From Flammeovirgaceae bacterium (GTDB lineage Bacteria; Bacteroidota; Bacteroidia; Cytophagales; Cyclobacteriaceae): a DNA stretch of 37,500 nucleotides. The DNA lies in contig JAJTGQ010000104.1 of NCBI GenBank assembly GCA_021299455.1, positions 1 to 37,500 on the forward strand, in the 5' to 3' direction. The notes beneath the pieces are model-generated. The model saw only the letters and a program-made list of their open reading frames with translations. It searched no databases and was not told the DNA's origin. Positions 15,768-24,110 of the stretch are shown piece by piece. Every line of letters begins with the position of its first letter. The first letter of the stretch is position 1. Position numbers and translations under genes: made by a program.

Positions 15768-16919
15768 TTAAGAATAAATTAGATATTTCCTTCTCATCGT
15801 TTTATAGGTGTCGAGATCCTTCTTCCAGGTAGCTTTAATCTGTTTTTCCGTCATTCCCTTTTTGATTTGTTCTTTCAACAATTTCGTACCCGCCAGTTTA
15901 TCAAAGTATGGAATGAAAAATTTTTCTTTGTCCGGAAATCTTTTGTAGAGTTGAATGAAATATTTCAAAGAAATCTCTCTTCCAGTCTTCTCCTTACTCA
16001 AATCAACTCCAAAGCAAACGCTATTTTCGTGCGGTGGCTTCTTGGCCATTCCCTCGATGCTTATAGGTGTAAATTGAAACGGTTGGTCCTTCAAATCAGG
16101 ATGACCGATCCACTCAAATGGGTGCTGTGTGCCGCGACCGACACTCAAAACGGTTCCTTCAAACAGACAGGTAGAAGGGTAAAGTAAAACCGACTGTTGA
16201 TTGGGAAGATTGGGAGAAGGCTTGATTGGTAATGTATAGGGTGTCTGGTGTGTATAGTTTTTAAGCTTTATGATCTCCAACTCACATTTTCTCTTTCCAT
16301 CCAGCCAACCTTCACCGTTGATCATTTGAGCGAGTTCACCTACCGTGAGACCGTGTACAATTGGAATTGGGTGCATACCCACAAAAGATTTTAGAGCAGG
16401 ATCGAGCACAGGCCCATCCACATAACTTCCATTCGGATTTGGGCGATCTAAAACAATGAGTTTCTTGTTTTGTTCAGCACAGGCTTCCATTAAATAATGA
16501 AGCGAGCTGATATAAGTGAAAAAGCGCACACCCACATCTTGTATATCAAAAATGATAATATCGAAATCACTCAATTGTTCTGCAGTTGGTTTATTGTTAC
16601 TCCCGTACAAAGAAATCACAGGAAGCCCTGTCTTTGTGTCAACTCCATCCGTAATGGTTTCGCCAGCATCGGCATTTCCACGAAACCCGTGCTCGGGCGA
16701 TAGAATTTTCTTGATGTCCACACCTCTTTTTTGAAGCGAGTCAACCAAGTGGGTTCTACCGATCACGGCAGTATGGTTGACTAAAAAAGCCACGCGTTTG
16801 TCTTGAAGCTTAGGAAGCAACAGGTCCAGTTGTTCTGCCCCTGTCCTAATACCAGAGGATTGACTATGAGCTGCGATGGCTACAAACAAACTGAAAGTAA
16901 GGCTAAGTATCTTGTGCAT
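15768..16919 (-). CDS. NamZ-like exo-beta-N-acetylmuramidase (DUF1343, GH171)
   Basis: A 383-residue exported protein; signal peptide MHKILSLTFSLFVAIAAHSQ. The family signatures are KRVAFLVNHTAVIGR, SPEHGFRGNADAGETI (78-93), FDIQDVGVRFFTYISSL and VLDRPNPNG, with RGTQHPFEWIG later. Characterised members remove terminal MurNAc from peptidoglycan fragments, which fits a cell-wall recycling role in the periplasm. ATG at 16919. It leads a two-gene operon with the GH5 enzyme, and it is divergent from the permease gene, with only 46 bases between the chosen starts. Confidence 0.9.
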   Translation of the reverse strand: MHKILSLTFSLFVAIAAHSQSSGIRTGAEQLDLLLPKLQDKRVAFLVNHTAVIGRTHLVDSLQKRGVDIKKILSPEHGFRGNADAGETITDGVDTKTGLPVISLYGSNNKPTAEQLSDFDIIIFDIQDVGVRFFTYISSLHYLMEACAEQNKKLIVLDRPNPNGSYVDGPVLDPALKSFVGMHPIPIVHGLTVGELAQMINGEGWLDGKRKCELEIIKLKNYTHQTPYTLPIKPSPNLPNQQSVLLYPSTCLFEGTVLSVGRGTQHPFEWIGHPDLKDQPFQFTPISIEGMAKKPPHENSVCFGVDLSKEKTGREISLKYFIQLYKRFPDKEKFFIPYFDKLAGTKLLKEQIKKGMTEKQIKATWKKDLDTYKTMRRKYLIYS

Positions 16920-16965
16920 TTTCTTTTACTTTGCTAAATCGATTATTGTCAAAATTAAGCATTCT

Positions 16966-18327
16966 TTGAACGTTTCATATTTCATTTCAAAAAGGCTTCG
17001 CCAAGGTACACTGGATAATTTCTCCTCCATTGTACACAAGATTGCTGTGGCCAGCATTGCCATTGGCCTGGCGGCTGCCATTGTTTCTTTCTTAGTCATG
17101 CACGGTTTTCAATCGGCTGTAAAGAAAAAAATATATGGATTTAGTAATCATTTATTGATCACTAAGTTTACGATGAATAATGCGGTCGAGGAACAACCAT
17201 TCGATTACAAAATTCCACTCTATGAGCAGCCCGCTCAGTTTCCATTTGTAAAAAGTGTCCAAGAGTTCAGTCACAAAGCCGGATTGATAAAAACGGAAAA
17301 TGAAGTGCTCGGAATCATTTTTAAAGGTGTGGGAAGGGGCTCAAACAATTTTGCCGTCAGTGGCTCTTACTTTGACGAAAACATTGTTGAAGGTCGATTC
17401 ATTCATTTTTCCGACTCAGGATATTCAAAGGAAGTTCTCGTCAGCAAAGTGATTGCCAATAAAATTGATGCAAAGGTGGGTGACGATATCATCTTGCATT
17501 TCTTCCAAAATCCGCCTCGGTTTCGAAGATTAAAAATTGTTGGACTCTATGAAACCAATTTGTCCGACTATTTCGATGGAAAAGTATTGATCGGTGACAT
17601 TCGAATGGTACAGCAACTAAACGGGTGGAATAGAGGTCAGGCGGGTGGACTTGAAATAGCTCTTGACTTAAACTATTTCAATGCTTTTGACTTGTGGAAA
17701 AAAAGTTTTCCAATCCCATTTCTTAAAGAAACCCAAATCGACACGTTGGCTGCTCAGGAACTATCAACTGGTTCATCGCCTCCTTTTGACTTTGATCGCG
17801 CAGCGGTAGACGAAGCGGCTACTGTCATTGGCGAATCGATGGATTATGATCTTAACTTAGAATCCGTACGAGACAAATACATTCAAGTATTTGAATGGTT
17901 GGATCTGGTAAAACGTCAGGTAAAGATCTTGTTAGGTGTTATCCTCATAGTCATTTGCGTCAATATGATTTCAGTGATCCTTATTTTGGTGATGGAGCGC
18001 ATCCCCATGGTGGGCATCTTGAAGGCCGTTGGCGCGAGCAATCGAACCATTCGCATGGTATTTATATACAACGGAATGAATCTCATCAGCAAGGGACTGT
18101 TGTGGGGCAACGTTATTGGGCTAAGCATTTGCTGGCTGCAAGATCGGTACAAGATCATGACGCTAAATCCGCACGACTATTACGTAAGCTATGTACCCAT
18201 CGAATGGTCTTTTACAACCATCCTAGTGTTGAATTTACTCATTTTTGCAACCGTCACACTGGTGCTCCTTCTGCCCACGAGATTCATCACAAAAATCAGC
18301 CCAGTGAAAGCCATACGGTTTGACTAA
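16966..18327 (+). CDS. FtsX/LolC-E family ABC transporter permease
   Basis: A 453-residue inner-membrane permease with the MacB/LolE layout. One N-terminal helix (25-45, IAVASIAIGLAAAIVSFLVM) is followed by a large periplasmic domain (about 46-315) and three C-terminal helices (about 316-342, 370-390 and 416-440). The FtsX motif is MERIPMVGILKAVGASNRTIRMVF, a coupling helix. It ends SPVKAIRFD, the usual family terminus. I place the start at TTG 16966 (reads MNVSYFISKRL), where homologues begin. The frame is open back to 16876, but that would overlap the divergent NamZ gene and add an atypical hydrophobic leader. No ATPase partner is adjacent. Lipoprotein release is the nearest known role. Confidence 0.85.
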   Translation: MNVSYFISKRLRQGTLDNFSSIVHKIAVASIAIGLAAAIVSFLVMHGFQSAVKKKIYGFSNHLLITKFTMNNAVEEQPFDYKIPLYEQPAQFPFVKSVQEFSHKAGLIKTENEVLGIIFKGVGRGSNNFAVSGSYFDENIVEGRFIHFSDSGYSKEVLVSKVIANKIDAKVGDDIILHFFQNPPRFRRLKIVGLYETNLSDYFDGKVLIGDIRMVQQLNGWNRGQAGGLEIALDLNYFNAFDLWKKSFPIPFLKETQIDTLAAQELSTGSSPPFDFDRAAVDEAATVIGESMDYDLNLESVRDKYIQVFEWLDLVKRQVKILLGVILIVICVNMISVILILVMERIPMVGILKAVGASNRTIRMVFIYNGMNLISKGLLWGNVIGLSICWLQDRYKIMTLNPHDYYVSYVPIEWSFTTILVLNLLIFATVTLVLLLPTRFITKISPVKAIRFD

Positions 18328-18356
18328 CCCACAAAGTGTAGACCGAATGCCATACG

Positions 18357-18388
18357 TTTGGCAATGCCAACCTAACTGGTTAGATTTG
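18357..18388 (+). promoter_or_regulatory. Bacteroidota-type promoter, TTTG-N20-TAGATTTG
   Basis: TTTG at 18357-18360 is followed after 20 bases by TAGATTTG (18381-18388), a full match to the TTG / TAnnTTTG consensus with normal spacing. The expected transcription start falls at or next to the ATG at 18394, so the message would be leaderless or nearly so. A second TAnnTTTG (TACGTTTG) overlaps at 18353-18360. Confidence 0.45.
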
Positions 18389-18393
18389 GATCA

Positions 18394-18933
18394 ATGAAAA
18401 GACTGTTGACCCTATTTCTGCTTATGCTGTTCCTACTCAATATTGTTGGGTACTATGGCGTATTTGTAGGAATCAGTCTTTCGGGTGCTGCAGCGATGCG
18501 CGAGCAATTCGATACCGAAAAATCTTTCCAAGATGAAGTGCTCATCAAAGTTCCGATCGCCATTCCGTATGCTGTAGATGCAACTGACTATCAACGAGTA
18601 GATGGAGAATTTGAGCATCAAGGACAAGTGTATCGTTTGGTAAAACAGAAATTACAGAGCGATACTTTATATATTGTTTGCGTAAAAGATGGTAGTGCCT
18701 CGAAGATAAATCTTGCACTTGCTGACTACGTAAAAACTTTTACCGACAAACCTGCAACGACAAAATCAGGAACCGCTCCTATCTTTCAATTTTCAAAAGA
18801 CTACTTATCTATCACAACGAAAATCACTCAGACTACGAGTGGCTGGGCTGCCCCCATTCTTTTTTCAACGGGTGATTTCAGTTTATCTACTGTTTCGCGA
18901 GACATCCAATCTCCTCCCCCAAAATCCATCTAG
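18394..18933 (+). CDS. Hypothetical membrane-anchored protein
   Basis: A 179-residue protein I do not recognise. An N-terminal hydrophobic helix (4-33, LLTLFLLMLFLLNIVGYYGVFVG) would anchor or export it. It is followed by an acidic stretch with FDTEKSFQDEVLIKVPIAIPY and a beta-strand region (VDGEFEHQGQVYRLVKQKLQSDTLYIVCVKDG). The Ser/Thr-rich tail ends in PPPKSI. Small proteins of this shape, with a hydrophobic start and a strand pattern FEHQG..YRLVKQ, occur as conserved unknowns in Cytophagales; that is recollection, not a search. It has its own promoter candidate immediately upstream and a 156-base gap to the next gene. Confidence 0.7.
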   Translation: MKRLLTLFLLMLFLLNIVGYYGVFVGISLSGAAAMREQFDTEKSFQDEVLIKVPIAIPYAVDATDYQRVDGEFEHQGQVYRLVKQKLQSDTLYIVCVKDGSASKINLALADYVKTFTDKPATTKSGTAPIFQFSKDYLSITTKITQTTSGWAAPILFSTGDFSLSTVSRDIQSPPPKSI

Positions 18934-19089
18934 CAGACTGTCGAGCTTACACGACCAGTCCATCCATCCTGAAAGAATCAAGTAGTATTCTTTTGGAATG
19001 TTCTCTTAAAGGTATTGCCTTAACAAGTATTGCTTTGCAATAGGCGAGCCTATTCAACAGTTATTGTATACGCTAAAAATTACAAATTC

Positions 19090-19974
19090 ATGCAATTCAA
19101 AATTACAATTGGTTTTGTTCTAATGGTCGTGCTATCAGCCCAAGGTCAGGGAATGATCGATGGTTTTATGCGAGGTCGTGGCAACCTAACAACTGCCCTT
19201 AGTTATAGCACAGAATCCTATGATACCTACTACGTAAAGGACTCCGCAGTCAACAACCCCAATCTGGGTACTATTTCTACCACGAGCGTTAACCTTTTTG
19301 CCGCTTTCGGTGCGACCAAGTATTTGGACGTTGTCATTGGACTTCCATTTGTATCAGCGAATGCATCTCAAGGATATTGGTCCACGCAAAGCGCGTTACA
19401 AGATTTTTCCATCTACCTAAAAGGGCGGGTCTACGAAAAGGATTTTGGTGCGCTGGGGAAATTATCGGCTATGGCTGCAGCTGGGTACATTATGCCAGCG
19501 AGCAACTATGTGCCAGATGCACCGGTTGCCATAGGTCACCGATCCAAGAACCTAGAGGGAAGACTATTAATCCAATATCGATTGCCCTTCGGACTGTTTT
19601 TGATGACACAGGGTGGTTACATACAAAGAGGAAACATCACCATTGATCGCGGTTATGAAGTAAGTGTGCCTGACGCATGGGACTATGTAGTTAGAGTCGG
19701 TGGCTCTTACAAAATATTTTATGCTGATGCATGGCTTAACATTCAACGCGCACGTAGCGGAACCAACATTGGTGCGGGTATTGCATTTCCCACTAATGCT
19801 GTTTCTTATCAGCGAGCAGGTTTTACGCTCTACTCAAGCGTCCCACCAATAAAAAATCTCGGTGTAAGTGCTGGTATGTCGTTTACGCTTTCCGGTGAAA
19901 ACATTGGCAAGGCCACACGCATAAGTATTGGCATCGTCTACAACGTGCCCGTCATCAAGGACAAGAATAATTAA
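19090..19974 (+). CDS. Outer-membrane beta-barrel protein, phenol-degradation/MetA transporter-like
   Basis: A 294-residue exported protein. The start is taken at ATG 19090 because a typical signal peptide follows (MQFKITIGFVLMVVLSAQGQ); the frame is open back to 19030 without one. The remainder is alternating-hydrophobic strands with aromatic girdles: TTALSYSTESYDTYY, TKYLDVVIGLPFVSANA, RLLIQYRLPFGLFLMTQGGYIQRG. It ends in a short hydrophobic strand (SIGIVYNVP). This fits a barrel of about 12-14 strands. It lies 21 bases before the PAP2-type lipoprotein gene and probably shares its transcript. The substrate is unknown. The 96-base region before 19030 has no clear promoter. Confidence 0.75.
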   Translation: MQFKITIGFVLMVVLSAQGQGMIDGFMRGRGNLTTALSYSTESYDTYYVKDSAVNNPNLGTISTTSVNLFAAFGATKYLDVVIGLPFVSANASQGYWSTQSALQDFSIYLKGRVYEKDFGALGKLSAMAAAGYIMPASNYVPDAPVAIGHRSKNLEGRLLIQYRLPFGLFLMTQGGYIQRGNITIDRGYEVSVPDAWDYVVRVGGSYKIFYADAWLNIQRARSGTNIGAGIAFPTNAVSYQRAGFTLYSSVPPIKNLGVSAGMSFTLSGENIGKATRISIGIVYNVPVIKDKNN

Positions 19975-19995
19975 ATCGTCAACGAACTACTGGAC

Positions 19996-21540
19996 ATGAA
20001 AAAATCAACAAGCCCTATGAAGTCGTCTAACAAAGCGTATGTCTTCAAATGGAAGGCAGCCATAATGCTAATTGTCACCTTTTCCTTTTTGCAAAGTTGC
20101 GATGAGGACATCCCAAGTATCAAGTCCTTGCCTATACTAGCCCCTACAAAAGTTGATGAAACGGCAGGCAACTGGAAAACCGTTTTAAATATAAACGCAA
20201 GTTCTATTTCGCTACCCACTGCCGAAGCTATCTCCAGCGCGGCCTATCAGGCAGAACTAGCTGAGCTAGTCAGTTTGTCCACTAACCGCACCGCCAGTCA
20301 GACAAATACGGCTAACTACTGGGCAGCGGGTGCTGTCGTTCGCTGGAATGAAATTGCTCGTGCGCTCGTGGCCAAATACAACATCGCCCCTATAGTAGGT
20401 GCACCGGCAAATCCGAATAAGCCCTTTTCTAATCCTCCTTTTGCGGCACGTGCTTACGCGTTGTTGAGTGTTGCACAGTATGATGCATTGGTGACAACTT
20501 GGAAATTCAAATACCAGACTAATCGCCCGACACCAGCATCAACAAATGGTAGCATTAAGTTATTAACCCCCGAAACAACATTACCTTCTTTTCCCTCTGA
20601 GCACGCGGTGGTCGCTGAAGCTTCTAGAAAAGTGTTAGAATTTTTGTTTCCGGCCGAGAAAGAATATCTACAAAAGTTAGCGGATGAAAATAAAAACAGC
20701 CGCAAATGGGCAGGTGCCAATACACAAAGCGATTTAGATGCAGGCACAAGCCTTGGTTCGCAGGTGGCTACGCTGGCAATCAATAGAGCTAAAACAGACC
20801 GCATGAGTCAAGCCGGAAGCCAGACAACTTTTATCGACTATTTTAACATTGCCAGAATTGCTGAGTCAGAGAGATGGACAAGCCTTGAACTTCCCTATCG
20901 TCCACCTATGCTTCCACTGTATGGAAAAGTGAAACCATGGTACGATAGCTTATCTGCGTTTGCAGCGTTGCCGCCAGCTCCCCCATCTCTTTCCTCGGCT
21001 GAATTTAAAAATGCCTTGCAAGAAGTAAGAACGATTGCTGATAATCGCACCCGCGAGCAATGGCGCATTGCCGATTTTTGGGCAGATGGTGCCGGAACGT
21101 TCACACCGCCTGGTCACTGGAACCTAATTGCCCAGGACTTAATTATAGATGCAAAATGGAGCGAGGTAAGATCGGCACGTGTTTTTTCGCTGATGAACAG
21201 GGCCGTTATGGATGCCGGTATTCTATGCTGGTATGCAAAATATCAATACTATTTGCCGCGCCCTTCGCAGGTTGATCCAGCTATCAAAACAGCTACAGGA
21301 ATACCCAATTTCCCGGCCTACACATCGGGGCATGCAAGCTTCTCCGCGGCTGCCGCCACGTTACTCGCGTATCTGTTTCCATCCAAGGCGAGTCAACTAC
21401 TAAATCAGGCTGATGAAGCTGCACTATCCAGACTCTATGGCGGTATTCATTATCGATTTGATAACGATCGCGGAAAAGAATGTGGAGCAAAAATTGGTCA
21501 ATTAGCGGTGGCCTGGGCACAAGCTGATGGCGCGAATTAG
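19996..21540 (+). CDS. Lipoprotein with duplicated PAP2/vanadium-haloperoxidase modules
   Basis: A 514-residue protein; the N-terminal hydrophobic helix ends in a lipobox (SFLQSC, C35). Two related halves are visible. Both open with an NYWAAGAVVRWNEIA-like helix (106-120; matched by DFWADGAGTFTPPGHWNLIA, 360-379). Half 2 has the complete phosphate/vanadate motif: K415-x6-R422-P423, TSGH (443-446) and S478-R479-x5-H485. Half 1 keeps K170-x6-R177-P178 and a changed PSEH (200-203), but no SRx5H, so only half 2 should be catalytic. Family members act as acid phosphatases or, with vanadate, haloperoxidases; which applies is open. A strong terminator follows. Confidence 0.85.
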   Translation: MKKSTSPMKSSNKAYVFKWKAAIMLIVTFSFLQSCDEDIPSIKSLPILAPTKVDETAGNWKTVLNINASSISLPTAEAISSAAYQAELAELVSLSTNRTASQTNTANYWAAGAVVRWNEIARALVAKYNIAPIVGAPANPNKPFSNPPFAARAYALLSVAQYDALVTTWKFKYQTNRPTPASTNGSIKLLTPETTLPSFPSEHAVVAEASRKVLEFLFPAEKEYLQKLADENKNSRKWAGANTQSDLDAGTSLGSQVATLAINRAKTDRMSQAGSQTTFIDYFNIARIAESERWTSLELPYRPPMLPLYGKVKPWYDSLSAFAALPPAPPSLSSAEFKNALQEVRTIADNRTREQWRIADFWADGAGTFTPPGHWNLIAQDLIIDAKWSEVRSARVFSLMNRAVMDAGILCWYAKYQYYLPRPSQVDPAIKTATGIPNFPAYTSGHASFSAAAATLLAYLFPSKASQLLNQADEAALSRLYGGIHYRFDNDRGKECGAKIGQLAVAWAQADGAN

Positions 21541-21568
21541 GAGTTAGTTTTTATTTGTTTTAAGGTTG

Positions 21569-21607
21569 ACGGTGTCGGGGACGAACAAACCCGGCACCGT
21601 TTTTTTT
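21569..21607 (+). terminator. Intrinsic terminator after the PAP2 gene
   Basis: ACGGTGTCGGG (21569-21579) pairs with CCCGGCACCGT (21590-21600) over 11 positions with one T-G wobble and a 10-base loop, followed by a run of eight T. It lies 29 bases past the stop at 21540. Confidence 0.9.
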
Positions 21608-21661
21608 GTCCAAATTCTAAGTATGCAATCGGTTTCAAAAATTTATCTCCGAACTACCCCC

Positions 21662-21691
21662 TTGCATCCTAACTTTCGATTACTATCTTTA
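21662..21691 (+). promoter_or_regulatory. Possible promoter of the ATP-grasp operon
   Basis: TTG (21662-21664) is followed after 19 bases by TATCTTTA (21684-21691), one base off TAnnTTTG. The ATG at 21693 (or 21696) begins immediately after, which would make the message leaderless. The position after a strong terminator supports a new transcript starting here. Confidence 0.35.
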
Positions 21692-21692
21692 G

Positions 21693-23144
21693 ATGATGCC
21701 TTTCAGCACACTCCTTACCGATTATAAAACACCTCCCAACGTCTGGGATGAAATGTGCGATCAACAAGCGATCCGCAGTCACTATCAAGTGTTTCTGCAA
21801 AGCCTTAAAAATGACTCGATAGCAGAGTTGGTCAAGAAAAACGAACTGGCCAAAAAATTATTCATGAGTCAGGGGATTACCTTTACGGTGTATAGCGATG
21901 GCGAGGGGATTGAGAAGATTTTTCCGTTTGATATACTCCCAAGAATTATCACCGCTACTGAATGGTCAATCATTGAACGGGGAATTAAGCAACGAGTAAA
22001 AGCGTTGAATATTTTTTTAGCTGATGTTTATCACGACCAGTTCATTATCAAAGATGGAAAGATACCAGCCGCGCTAATTCTCTCTTGCCCAAATTTTATG
22101 AAAGAAATGGTGGGCGTGGACGTGTCGCACGGAATTTATACTCATATATCCGGTATTGACCTTATCCGCGATAGCGATGGATCGTTCTACGTGTTAGAAG
22201 ATAATTTACGAACGCCCTCTGGTGTTTCGTACATGCTGGAAAACAGGAGTATGACCTATAGGATCTTCCCCGGGTCACTTCCAAAAAACAATGTGCGCTC
22301 TGTAAAAGACTACCCGGATCTGCTATTGAAAAATCTAATGGCGCTTTCTAAACGTGCCATCAGTAATCCCACTGTGGTACTACTTACTCCGGGGATTTAT
22401 AACTCTGCTTATTTTGAACACACTACACTCGCCCGTTTAATGGGGGTAGAGCTAGTAGAAGGTCGCGATTTAGTGGTAGACAACGCGAAAGTCTATATGA
22501 AAACAACGGCTGGACTTAAGCAAGTGGATGTAATTTACCGAAGAGTAGATGATGATTTTCTTGACCCGTTGGTTTTTAATCCGAAAAGTATGCTCGGTGT
22601 TCCAGGCCTGTACTTTGCGTTTCGCTCAGGCAATGTGGCCATTATCAATGCGCCCGGAAATGGTGTTGCAGATGACAAGGCTGTCTATCCTTACGTGCCG
22701 GAAATGATTAAGTATTATTTGAACGAAGAGCCCATTTTGAAAACGGTACCTACTTACTCGATGAGCGACCCAGAACATTTTTCATTGGTTTTCTCACAAA
22801 TCAATAAGATGGTGATCAAGAAGACGAATGAAAGTGGTGGCTATGGCATGCTCATGGGCAACGCAGTGACTGAAAATGAAGTTGCGGAGTATAAAAAGGA
22901 AGTCGAGAAAAATCCTCGTCAGTTTATTGCGCAGCCGATCATTAGTCTTTCTACTGTGCCTTGTTTTATTGATAATAAAATTCAACCACGTCATGTGGAC
23001 TTACGCCCTTTTGCCTTGTACGGCCCTCAAGGTATTGAAATTGTGCCAGGTGGCTTAACAAGAGTTGCTTTACACGAGGGCTCATTAGTCGTTAACTCAT
23101 CGCAGGGTGGTGGTAGTAAAGATACGTGGGTATTAGCCGGATAA
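21693..23144 (+). CDS. Circularly permuted ATP-grasp protein
   Basis: A 483-residue cytoplasmic protein of the CP_ATPgrasp (COG2308) family. Landmarks are FTVYSDGEGIEKIFPFDILPRII (64-86), KALNIFLADVYHDQ, HGIYTHISGIDLIRDSDGSFYVLEDN (146-171), and the E169-D170-N171-x-R173 metal/ATP site followed by TPSGVSYMLENR. A second nucleotide-binding segment is VIKKTNESGGYGMLMG (about 374-389), and the ARPF-like VDLRPFALYG comes near the end. ATP-grasp enzymes join carboxylates to amines or thiols through acyl-phosphates, so peptide or amide ligation is expected. It is first of three genes (34-base gap to alpha-E), a conserved trio. The acceptor is unknown. Two ATGs lie in series at 21693 and 21696. Confidence 0.92.
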   Translation: MMPFSTLLTDYKTPPNVWDEMCDQQAIRSHYQVFLQSLKNDSIAELVKKNELAKKLFMSQGITFTVYSDGEGIEKIFPFDILPRIITATEWSIIERGIKQRVKALNIFLADVYHDQFIIKDGKIPAALILSCPNFMKEMVGVDVSHGIYTHISGIDLIRDSDGSFYVLEDNLRTPSGVSYMLENRSMTYRIFPGSLPKNNVRSVKDYPDLLLKNLMALSKRAISNPTVVLLTPGIYNSAYFEHTTLARLMGVELVEGRDLVVDNAKVYMKTTAGLKQVDVIYRRVDDDFLDPLVFNPKSMLGVPGLYFAFRSGNVAIINAPGNGVADDKAVYPYVPEMIKYYLNEEPILKTVPTYSMSDPEHFSLVFSQINKMVIKKTNESGGYGMLMGNAVTENEVAEYKKEVEKNPRQFIAQPIISLSTVPCFIDNKIQPRHVDLRPFALYGPQGIEIVPGGLTRVALHEGSLVVNSSQGGGSKDTWVLAG

Positions 23145-23178
23145 AAAATGACCGTCAACGTAGAACTAAATTTAGAGT

Positions 23179-24096
23179 ATGTTAAGTAGAGTGGCCGACT
23201 CGGTTTTTTGGATGGCTCGGTACTTAGAGCGCACCGACAACGTACTTCGTTTGTTGCGCACCGACTACATTGCATCTCAAGACGAGATTTTAAATTTCGA
23301 TTGGCAAAGTGTAACGGATACACTCAGCACAAAGAGTGAAACACCAATAGTCGTTACCTCTTATCGAGAAGCTCTTTATCATTTGGTTCTAAACAAAGAC
23401 CACGATGCTTCGGTATTTACCAACATCGTTCGCGTGCGTGAAAATGCCCGATCGGTGCAAGACTACATTACCAAAGAGCTTTGGCAGTGCCTGAACGACT
23501 ACTACCATATCGTACGCGACCCGCATACAGAAGACTTGCTTCTTCAACAAGATCCGGTAACCGCGCTGGATATGCTGTTGCGCGAAAGCATCATTTTTTA
23601 TGGTACTGTGGAAGTAACCATGAACCGCGGTGACGGTTATACTTTTCTTAACTTAGGCAAGTACACTGAGCGATCTCTTCAAAGTCTAGATTTGCTGGAA
23701 ATGAAGTGGGATGTTGCAGATGAAGTGACAGAGCCCGTTAGCTGGAAATATTTACTCTATGCCTTATCCGGATTTGAATTTCATACGAAGTTCTATAAAA
23801 ATGCACTGCAGACTGAAGATGTCATTCACCAAGTCTTGTTCAATAATCAGTTCCCCCATTCAGTCAGCTACAGCCTTAGTCAGATCGATCGCTACTTTCA
23901 ACGATTGAAAGAAACCTCACTAACCGATAATTTCAAGGAAATGGAATTCTTGGCTGGCAAAATGGTGAAGGATATTCAGTATACCATGGTAAATAGAAAG
24001 GATAGCGTGGCTGTGCGCGAATTGATCATAGCAACAAGAAACCAAATTTTAAATTTCAGTCACAAGCTCACCACATTGTACTTTGGCTATACATAA
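23179..24096 (+). CDS. Alpha-E domain protein (DUF403)
   Basis: A 305-residue, almost wholly helical protein of the alpha-E (COG2307) family. The opening MLSRVADSVFWMARYLERTDNVLRLL is the family hallmark. Helices rich in E, R and aromatic residues follow, including the conserved NARSVQDYITKELWQCLNDYYH (about 92-113) and the terminal LSQIDRYFQRL region. Alpha-E proteins have no known catalytic activity. They are encoded with circularly permuted ATP-grasp proteins and transglutaminases, often fused to them. The gaps of 34 and 14 bases to its neighbours indicate one transcript. ATG start at 23179. Confidence 0.92.
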   Translation: MLSRVADSVFWMARYLERTDNVLRLLRTDYIASQDEILNFDWQSVTDTLSTKSETPIVVTSYREALYHLVLNKDHDASVFTNIVRVRENARSVQDYITKELWQCLNDYYHIVRDPHTEDLLLQQDPVTALDMLLRESIIFYGTVEVTMNRGDGYTFLNLGKYTERSLQSLDLLEMKWDVADEVTEPVSWKYLLYALSGFEFHTKFYKNALQTEDVIHQVLFNNQFPHSVSYSLSQIDRYFQRLKETSLTDNFKEMEFLAGKMVKDIQYTMVNRKDSVAVRELIIATRNQILNFSHKLTTLYFGYT

Positions 24097-24110
24097 CGTA
24101 GTTTAGTTGA

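Noticed and set aside
16876-16965. Extended start of the permease, with a hydrophobic leader
   Set aside because: It lies inside the divergent NamZ gene; family members begin at NVSYFISKRL.
16985-17000. GGCTTCGCCAAGG at the start of the permease gene resembles the ssrA-flanking palindrome
   Set aside because: Only a short match, within coding sequence that encodes conserved residues, without the CCTCC/GGAGG arms.
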